Positions 12,946 to 13,280 of a DNA stretch of 13,280 bases are shown here, in pieces. Each line of letters begins with the position of its first letter. The first letter of the stretch is position 1. The position numbers and the translations under genes are program-made. The notes beneath the pieces were generated by a model that saw only the letters and a list, made by a program, of their open reading frames with translations, was not told the origin of the DNA and searched no databases. The stretch comes from JANMMJ01 sp964543235 (GTDB taxonomy: Bacteria; Pseudomonadota; Alphaproteobacteria; Rhizobiales; Aestuariivirgaceae), in NCBI GenBank assembly GCA_964543235.1, contig CAZIXE010000088.1:1-13280 (forward strand), in the 5' to 3' direction.

Positions 12946-13049
12946 GCCGTCGCGCCGGAACCCCGCTGCCGGAGGTGCTTGACAGATGGGTCCCCGCGAC
13001 CGGCGCCTGTCCGATGCACGCATCTTTCGCCAGGCCTGTCATATGAGGC

Positions 13050-13194
13050 CGTCATTCCAGCCAAGCGACGCGCAGCGGAGCGCGCGCTGGAATCCCGCTA
13101 TGCTTTCAACAAGTGGGCCTCCGGCAGGCAAAGCAGGATTCCAGCTCGCGCCTTTCCCTTGCTTGGGCAAGGGCAAGGCTTGGCTGGAATGACG
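13050..13194. repeat. Pair of inverted REP-like elements
   Basis: A 16-bp arm CGTCATTCCAGCCAAG (13050-13065) is exactly inverted at 13179-13194. Inner arms GCTGGAATCC (13086-13095) and GGATTCCAGC (13136-13145) are also exact inverses. Each half is itself hairpin-forming (ATTCCAGC with GCTGGAAT). This is the layout of two REP elements in opposite orientation, as in BIME-type repeats. Confidence 0.65.
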
Positions 13195-13280
13195 CATCTG
13201 ATGATGTTTTCAGCGAAAGAAAATGCGTCGCCCGTGAACAATCCGCTTTTCAGGCGTAGCGCGGTGTAAGCGCGCCGGCG

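Larger units (their letters stand above)
12835..13280. other. Intergenic repeat-rich stretch with no convincing gene
   Basis: Between the two-tier hairpin and the window edge I find no complete coding region with a ribosome binding site and protein-like composition. The open frames here translate the REP-like repeats. A TTGACA at 12979-12984 has no -10 partner and lies in the repeat mosaic. On the minus strand an unclosed frame (13098-13280) runs off the right edge; its distal part (residues such as AYTALRLKSGLF) could be the end of a gene beyond the window, but its final third is repeat sequence. Confidence 0.5.

Noticed and set aside
12979..12984. TTGACA as a plus-strand -35 element
   Set aside because: No -10 hexamer follows at 16-18 bp and no gene lies downstream; it falls in the repeat mosaic.
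12856..13269. 137-aa plus-strand open frame at the right edge
   Set aside because: It translates the REP-like repeats and has no credible ribosome binding site or family motif.

Overview
The window is high-GC DNA, tightly packed with genes, and its gene content and signals fit an alphaproteobacterium, probably Hyphomicrobiales/Rhodospirillales-like. The clues are an ArsR-methyltransferase (SahR-type) regulator fused in an operon to metF, a GTTC-N7-GTTC LexA-type box, DUF1127-type small proteins, a BTAD/FlgO/TPR regulator, an orphan MlaC and REP-like repeats beginning GTCATTGCCGGG. I see no rRNA, tRNA or CRISPR. This is mostly chromosomal housekeeping and accessory sequence. No obviously new multi-gene defence or biosynthetic system is visible.

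Left part (1-2964). The left edge carries what looks like the terminus of an insertion sequence that has cut off the 3' part of a small minus-strand gene (40-291). Next comes a two-gene methionine/one-carbon operon: an ArsR-type HTH fused to a SAM-dependent methyltransferase domain (456-1466), overlapping metF (1463-2344) by ATGA. A near-palindrome just upstream of the regulator is a plausible autoregulatory operator. A glutathione S-transferase gene (2341-2964, minus) converges on metF with overlapping stop codons.

Middle (3104-8448). A PlsC-like acyltransferase converges on a serralysin-type RTX metalloprotease that lacks a signal peptide and has no type I exporter nearby. Then follow a single MlaC-like periplasmic lipid-binding protein with a twin-arginine-like signal, a very small DUF1127-like protein, a divergent LysR regulator of the GcvA type, and a secreted trypsin-like serine protease.

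Right part (8535-11915). A 646-residue cytosolic regulator (OmpR-type winged helix, BTAD, FlgO/TolB-N-like domain, TPRs) is transcribed divergently from a translationally coupled pair of small proteins (74 and 80 aa, the second DUF1127-type). The shared 124-bp intergenic region holds helically phased direct repeats of the sort SARP/BTAD regulators bind. Downstream are a membrane-anchored DM13-domain protein and a 98-aa protein that starts at a GTG overlapping the DM13 stop.

Far right (11976-13280). A conserved alphaproteobacterial protein of unknown function (233 aa, minus) has a good sigma-70 promoter overlapped by a perfect GTTC-N7-GTTC box, which suggests SOS control. The remaining 600 bp contain no convincing complete gene; they hold a long hairpin and a mosaic of REP-like inverted repeats.
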